Shown: positions 5,818-9,144 of the stretch, in pieces
How the letters are laid out: each line of letters opens with the position of its first letter
Position numbering within the stretch: the stretch's first letter is position 1
DNA from: an uncultured Verrucomicrobiota bacterium
GTDB lineage: Bacteria; Verrucomicrobiota; Verrucomicrobiae; Opitutales; Opitutaceae
Assembly: GCA_946482165.1 (NCBI GenBank)
Contig: CAMLQS010000196.1
Coordinates: 1 to 9,144 of the forward strand
Direction: 5' to 3'
Length of the DNA: 9,144 nucleotides
Position numbers and translations under genes: made by a program
The notes under the pieces: model-generated
Told to the model about the DNA's origin: nothing
The model's input: only the letters and a program-made list of their open reading frames with translations
The model's database searches: none

Positions 5818-7275
5818 ATGCCCTCTCCCGTCATCAATCGCACCGCCGTCTTCATCAACCCCGATCGCGCGCGCGTGCTCATCCGCCCCTTCGCGCCCGC
5901 CACCGAGCAACGCATGGTCAAGATCATCGCGCGCCTGCTCGCCCTGCCGGAAACCGAGATCGAGGAGCTCCTCGCCCAGCTGATGAAGGATTTCTCCGAG
6001 CGCCACCAGCGCACCAAGGACCAATTCCTCGAACGCTTCGATTTCGTCCGCCCGCACCTCGTCACCGATCTCGCCCTCTCCGAAGCCCGCAAGCTCGTGA
6101 TCGGCTCCTACTTCACCCACGAGTATTCGCTCGAATCCGCCGCGCTCTTCAACCCGTCCGCGGTCCCGCACCCCGACCAGTCCGACCTCCCGCCCGGCGC
6201 CCTGCGTTTTGTCCTCAGCCTGCGCGCCACCGGCGAGGGCCACGTGTCGTCGATCACCTTCCGCACCGGCGTGATCGCGGCGGACAACACCATCGCGCTC
6301 AACCCGCCCACGCGTTTCGTCTCCGAGGCCCGGTCCGTGCCCGACGCCCCCTACGACAAGCCCCGCTTCTCCCGCCAGCTCGCCGAGCTCGGCTTCGCCG
6401 GGGTCTTCACCCGCCGCACCCTCGACGCCCTGAACGATCCGTTCACCCTCGCCGAACTTCGCGCCGCCATCGCCCTCGCGCAAAACCAGCTCGGCCCCGC
6501 CGAGCCCCACGCACACCCCTCGCCCCCCGACGCCATCCTCGATCTCGCCTTGTCCAACCACGAGGTCCGCTTCGCCGCCGGCCTGCACATGTCGGAACGC
6601 GTGCTCTTCCCGCGCACCCCGAGCCAGAGCAACGGCATCGAGGACGCCCGCTTCGTCCTCTTCACCCACGAAGACGGCTCGCGCAGCTACTTCGCCACCT
6701 ACACCGCCTACGACGGACGCGCCACGCGGCCGCAGCTTCTCGAAACCGTCGATTTCCTCGACTTCAAATTCATCACCCTCGCCGGGGCCGCCGTGCAAAA
6801 CAAAGGCATGGCTCTCTTTCCCCGAAAGATCGGCGGCCGCTACGCCATGCTTTCGCGGCAGGACAACGAGAACATCCACCTCATGTTCTCCGACGAGCTC
6901 CACTTCTGGCGCGCCGCCACGCTCATCCTCAAGCCCACCTGCTCCTGGGAGTTCGTCCAGCTCGGCAACTGCGGCTCGCCCATCGAGACCGAGCGCGGCT
7001 GGCTCGTCCTCACCCACGGCGTGGGCGCCATGCGCAAATACTCCATCGGCGCCGTCCTCCTCGACCTGGCCGACCCCTCCAAGGTCCTCGGACGCCTCCG
7101 CGAGCCGCTCATCACCCCCGCCGAGGACGAGCGCGAGGGCTACGTCCCCAACGTCGTCTACTCCTGCGGCGCCATCCTCCACGGACGCGAGCTGATCATT
7201 CCGTATGCGGTGTCCGACTACGCGACCCGCTTCGCCACCGTATCCCTCGACGCCGTGCTCGACGCGATGACCTGA
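5818..7275 (+). CDS. Glycoside hydrolase family 130 protein (beta-mannoside phosphorylase or hydrolase)
   Basis: This is a 485-aa predicted cytoplasmic enzyme of the GH130/DUF377 five-bladed propeller family, whose characterised members phosphorolyse or hydrolyse beta-1,4- or beta-1,2-mannosides. The typical signatures are GEGHVSSITFRTG (139-151), the acid-bearing loop NGIEDARF (272-279, with D276 the likely general acid), ATYTAYDG (293-300), NKGMALFPRKIGGRYAMLSR (328-347), GSPIETERGWLVLTHGVG (386-403), YSIGAVLLDL (408-417) and EGYVPNVVYSCG (440-451). Two details differ from the forms I know: EDAR instead of EDPR, and LSR where LHR is common. The N-terminal ~130 residues (helical, 'ETEIEELLAQLMKDFSERHQ') extend beyond the minimal ~330-aa family length. 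No signal peptide is seen. The gene starts 39 nt after the glycosyltransferase stop, so the two are probably cotranscribed. No clear Shine-Dalgarno precedes the ATG. Confidence 0.93.
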   Translation: MPSPVINRTAVFINPDRARVLIRPFAPATEQRMVKIIARLLALPETEIEELLAQLMKDFSERHQRTKDQFLERFDFVRPHLVTDLALSEARKLVIGSYFTHEYSLESAALFNPSAVPHPDQSDLPPGALRFVLSLRATGEGHVSSITFRTGVIAADNTIALNPPTRFVSEARSVPDAPYDKPRFSRQLAELGFAGVFTRRTLDALNDPFTLAELRAAIALAQNQLGPAEPHAHPSPPDAILDLALSNHEVRFAAGLHMSERVLFPRTPSQSNGIEDARFVLFTHEDGSRSYFATYTAYDGRATRPQLLETVDFLDFKFITLAGAAVQNKGMALFPRKIGGRYAMLSRQDNENIHLMFSDELHFWRAATLILKPTCSWEFVQLGNCGSPIETERGWLVLTHGVGAMRKYSIGAVLLDLADPSKVLGRLREPLITPAEDEREGYVPNVVYSCGAILHGRELIIPYAVSDYATRFATVSLDAVLDAMT

Positions 7276-7311
7276 GCGCCCGCGTCCACATGGCGCCGGG
7301 ACGCGGCGCTC
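7274..7311. terminator. Strong hairpin between convergent operons, possible bidirectional terminator
   Basis: GAGCGCC-CGCGTCC (7274-7287) pairs with GGACGCGGCGCTC (7299-7311) in a 13-bp stem with one bulged C. The 11-nt loop itself contains GGCGCC. It starts inside the GH130 stop codon (TGA, 7273-7275) and ends 6 nt before the stop of the opposing gene (7318-7320). It fills almost all of the 42-nt gap, so it can act on transcripts from both sides. No run of T follows in either direction (only CCTTTA on the plus strand), so it is not a textbook intrinsic terminator. A role in termination or 3'-end protection is inferred. Confidence 0.55.
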
Positions 7312-7317
7312 GGTCCT

Positions 7318-8784
7318 TTACGCGGGGTTCGGACTCGGATCGGCCGCCCCGGGCGCCGCGATCATCCCGTCCAGCACGTCCGCCGCCGTGTAGCTCGTCG
7401 CGCCGGGCTTGAGGAAACGCGCGATCTCGGCCGTCTCCGCGCCCGCCGTCACGATCGGCGGCTCCGTCCAGGTCGCCCCGCCCGCCGCGCGCACCTGCCC
7501 CAGGCCCACCGCCGCCAGCAGGCCGTTGCAGAGGCACTTGCGTCCGACGGTCTCGGCGACCGTGCCGCCCTTCGCCACAAAATCTTCCACCGGCTCCGCC
7601 GCGCAGCGGTAGCCCAGCTCGCCGTCCGGCTTCATGTAGGGCTCGCGCAAATACCCGAGATCGCAGCGCCGCTCGTGCGCCGCATACACGGACGGCTCCG
7701 ACAGGCTGCCTTCCAGGCCCAGAACCTTGAAGGGAAACCCCGTCGGCGAGGCTTGCGGATCGGTGAAGATCTTCACCCGCCTTTCGCGACTCAGCGCGCA
7801 GGCGCGCGCCTTGATGTCGGGATCGAGACCCGATTCCTCGCAGAACGCGAACGCCGTGCCCACCTGCACGCCCGCCGCGCCGAGGGCGAGCGCCCCGGCC
7901 AGCCCGTCCGCCGAGGCCCGCTCGCCCGCCAGCCAGAAAGGCAGGCCCAGCGCGCGAAATTTCGCCAGCTCCGGCTCGTCGCGCGGGCCGTAGACCGGCT
8001 GCCCCTCGGCGTCGAGCGTGCCGCCGCCGCGAGGCGGCGCGTTGTGGCCGCCCGCCGCCGGGCTCTCGATCACGAAACCGTCGACGCGTCCGCTCGCCTT
8101 GCGCGCCAGCGTCGTGGCCAGCGCCGCCGAGCTCACGATCGCGAGGAACAGCGGCCTGCGCAGGCTCGTCGTCACCTCCGACAACCACTCGCGCGGATCG
8201 AAGCGCATGCGCGGCGCGGAGGCGCCTTCCGGCACCGTCCCGGTCAGATCCAGCACGAGCTCCGCGGCCTCGCCCGTCGCGAACTTGTCGAGCACGCCGG
8301 GGATGGCGCGCGGGATTCCCGCGCCCATCAACACCACGTCCACGCCCGCCAGCATCGCGCCGTAGAGCGAGGCGAGCGTTCCGCTCTGCATCTTCTCCAG
8401 CAGATTTATTCCGACCACGCCCGAGTGCCGCTCCTTGGCGAGCCACACTTCGCAAAAATTCGCCACCATCGCCAGCTCCACCCACGCCCGGGACGGCTCG
8501 GCCGAAGGCATCGGCACCGCCGCGTAGGAGACATCGCCCGCCTTGCCGCCGACTTTGTGGTAACGGCTCCAGACGCGTTGCGCCACGGACTGGTCCGGAA
8601 ACGCCGCGACCGCCCGCTCCAGATGGCCTTCCGCATCCCCCGTTTGCAGGCGGCGCGCCAGCACCACCGGGAGCAAAGTGCCGGACACGACTCCGAGCTG
8701 CCCGCGCAACGAAACGGCCCGCGCGAGCTTCCAGCCCGAAACCGCCACGCCCATGCCGCCCTGAATAATACTCGGAATTGTCAT
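7318..8784 (-). CDS. Nitronate monooxygenase / 2-nitropropane dioxygenase-like flavoprotein
   Basis: The predicted protein is an FMN-dependent TIM-barrel enzyme of 488 aa. The family's first strand and loop, 'IIQGGMGVAVSGWKLARAV' (6-24), is followed by GQLGVVSGT (28-36), 'VVGINLLEK' (123-131), the AGGH motif in 'IESPAAGGHNAPP' (239-251), whose His corresponds to the catalytic His of nitronate monooxygenases, and the phosphate-binding strand GAAGVQVGTAF (302-312). Beyond the barrel lies a long C-terminal part with C374, C394 and the pair C417-L-C419 in GRKCLCNGL, so the protein exceeds the usual ~320-350 aa. Related families include FabK enoyl reductases and PfaD-type enoyl reductases, so the substrate is open. 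The start ATG at 8782-8784 fits the family N-terminus; an AAGGA directly abuts it, an unusually short spacing. The gene is convergent with GH130 and appears monocistronic. Confidence 0.9.
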   Translation of the reverse strand: MTIPSIIQGGMGVAVSGWKLARAVSLRGQLGVVSGTLLPVVLARRLQTGDAEGHLERAVAAFPDQSVAQRVWSRYHKVGGKAGDVSYAAVPMPSAEPSRAWVELAMVANFCEVWLAKERHSGVVGINLLEKMQSGTLASLYGAMLAGVDVVLMGAGIPRAIPGVLDKFATGEAAELVLDLTGTVPEGASAPRMRFDPREWLSEVTTSLRRPLFLAIVSSAALATTLARKASGRVDGFVIESPAAGGHNAPPRGGGTLDAEGQPVYGPRDEPELAKFRALGLPFWLAGERASADGLAGALALGAAGVQVGTAFAFCEESGLDPDIKARACALSRERRVKIFTDPQASPTGFPFKVLGLEGSLSEPSVYAAHERRCDLGYLREPYMKPDGELGYRCAAEPVEDFVAKGGTVAETVGRKCLCNGLLAAVGLGQVRAAGGATWTEPPIVTAGAETAEIARFLKPGATSYTAADVLDGMIAAPGAADPSPNPA

Positions 8785-8945
8785 TCCTTATCATCAAACC
8801 CCGCCAGACCCCGTCCCGCCTAGGTCAAAGCCCCCGCGTATCTTGGCCAAAACGCGCGCGGATTTTGTCCTGAAAACGCCGCCCCAGACCCGCTTCAGGA
8901 GCAAGCGGATGCAATACTGAGTGACGTCAGCCGGCTCGCCTCCGG

Positions 8946-9004
8946 CGTGGCACGGGCATCTTGCCCGTGGCGGACAGGCGCCCCGCCTTGTTCGCCTCCG
9001 AATC
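8946..9004. repeat. REP-like intergenic repeat, copy 2 (degenerate)
   Basis: This copy shares GTGGCACGGGC and GCCCGTGG with the copy at 3231-3314 and folds into CACGGGCA-TCT-TGCCCGTG (8951-8969). The stem differs from copy 1 by a paired change (G to A in the left arm, C to T in the right) that keeps all eight base pairs. Further on, 'TTCGCCTCCGAATC' (8991-9004) aligns with 'CTCGCTTCCGAACC' of copy 1, but the second hairpin is altered and the third is lost. It lies about 160 bp upstream of the flavoprotein start. Confidence 0.7.
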
Positions 9005-9064
9005 ATCTTAGATCCCGCAGATGGATAAACCGACAAGATAACATAAGCATCTCTAAGTGAAATA

Positions 9065-9142
9065 CTAAGGCGTATCGACGGCGAGTTTCTTTTTCACCCG
9101 GCGGGTGAAGAGGCCATGGAATTTCAGGTAACGGAGCGAAGG
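9065..9142 (-). CDS. Possible 3' end of a gene entering from the right edge
   Basis: One minus-strand frame is open from the window edge to a TAG at 9065-9067 and reads PSLRYLKFHGLFTRRVKKK and a few more residues (25 codons). The basic, helix-like sequence looks like a natural C-terminus, but a frame this short is expected by chance. A second minus frame is also open across the same bases for about 46 codons, and on the plus strand an ATG at 9116-9118 preceded by GAAGAGG could begin a gene. Only the sequence beyond 9144 can decide. Confidence 0.2.
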   Translation of the reverse strand, partial: PSLRYLKFHGLFTRRVKKKLAVDTP

Positions 9143-9144
9143 GT

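Larger units (their letters stand above)
8785..9144. other. Intergenic stretch upstream of the nitronate monooxygenase-like gene
   Basis: These 360 bases hold no complete gene. From left to right they contain: the leader of the minus-strand flavoprotein gene (AAGGA at 8785-8789, no convincing -10/-35 pair found); a weak 6-bp inverted repeat CCTGAA/TTCAGG (8869-8899); the degenerate repeat copy (8946-9004); an AT-richer segment (about 9000-9070); and a perfect 7-bp palindrome TTCACCC-GGC-GGGTGAA (9093-9109). The T-run before this last stem is on the wrong side for a plus-strand terminator. Confidence 0.5.

Noticed and set aside
5380..7182. A 600-codon minus-strand open frame rich in Gly, Glu and Val opposite GH130
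   Set aside because: It looks protein-like in composition, but it is the mirror of GC-biased codons and shows no recognisable motif. The plus-strand GH130 signatures are decisive.
3348..7412. A 1354-codon plus-strand open frame spanning both the glycosyltransferase and GH130 genes
   Set aside because: Its translation is dominated by Arg, Pro and Ala with no domain motifs. It is an out-of-frame shadow produced by high GC3 in two real genes that carry clear family signatures.
9093..9109. The TTCACCC/GGGTGAA palindrome as a terminator or operator
   Set aside because: Its T-run is upstream of the stem on the plus strand, and it may lie within coding sequence from the right edge. There is no supporting context.

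Overview
The window is about 70% G+C and tightly packed with protein genes. It looks like a chromosomal segment of a verrucomicrobial bacterium, probably of the Opitutaceae. That placement is an inference. It rests on the very high GC3, the weak or absent Shine-Dalgarno sites at most starts, and two copies of a 'GTGGCACGGGC-TCT-GCCCGTG' intergenic hairpin repeat of a kind I associate with Opitutus-like genomes. No tRNA, rRNA, CRISPR array, transposase or phage gene is visible.

Layout, left to right. 1-149: non-coding or the tail of an unseen gene, with two palindromes. 150-3166, minus strand: a two-gene operon, transcribed right to left, of a UPF1/SMUBP2-like superfamily 1 helicase (602-3166) and a 151-aa protein of unknown function (150-605), joined by an ATGA stop/start overlap. 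3167-3432: a divergent intergenic region with a hairpin next to the helicase start, a three-hairpin REP-like repeat and a weak plus-strand promoter candidate. 3433-7275, plus strand: a second two-gene operon. It encodes a 781-aa fusion of a GT-B glycosyltransferase (GT4-like) to a C-terminal helical-toroid domain, then a 485-aa GH130 glycosidase/phosphorylase. 7274-7311: a strong hairpin between the convergent operons. 7318-8784, minus strand: an FMN-dependent nitronate monooxygenase/2-nitropropane dioxygenase-like enzyme. 8785-9144: a 360-base intergenic stretch with a second, degenerate copy of the repeat, then AT-richer DNA that may hold the last codons of a gene entering from the right edge.

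How the genes work together. The plus-strand pair is the clearest functional unit: a predicted sugar transferase, a toroid domain of the sort found in glycosidases and sugar epimerases, and a GH130 enzyme, a family whose characterised members act on beta-mannosides. A cytoplasmic system that builds and recycles a mannose-containing oligosaccharide is a reasonable hypothesis, but substrate and linkage cannot be read from sequence. The helicase operon is probably for nucleic-acid maintenance, with an unknown small partner. The nitronate monooxygenase-like gene appears to be a separate unit.

The most unusual points are the loss of both canonical glutamates of the GT4 EX7E motif, the glycosyltransferase-toroid fusion beside GH130, and the compensatory base change that keeps the repeat's stem paired.
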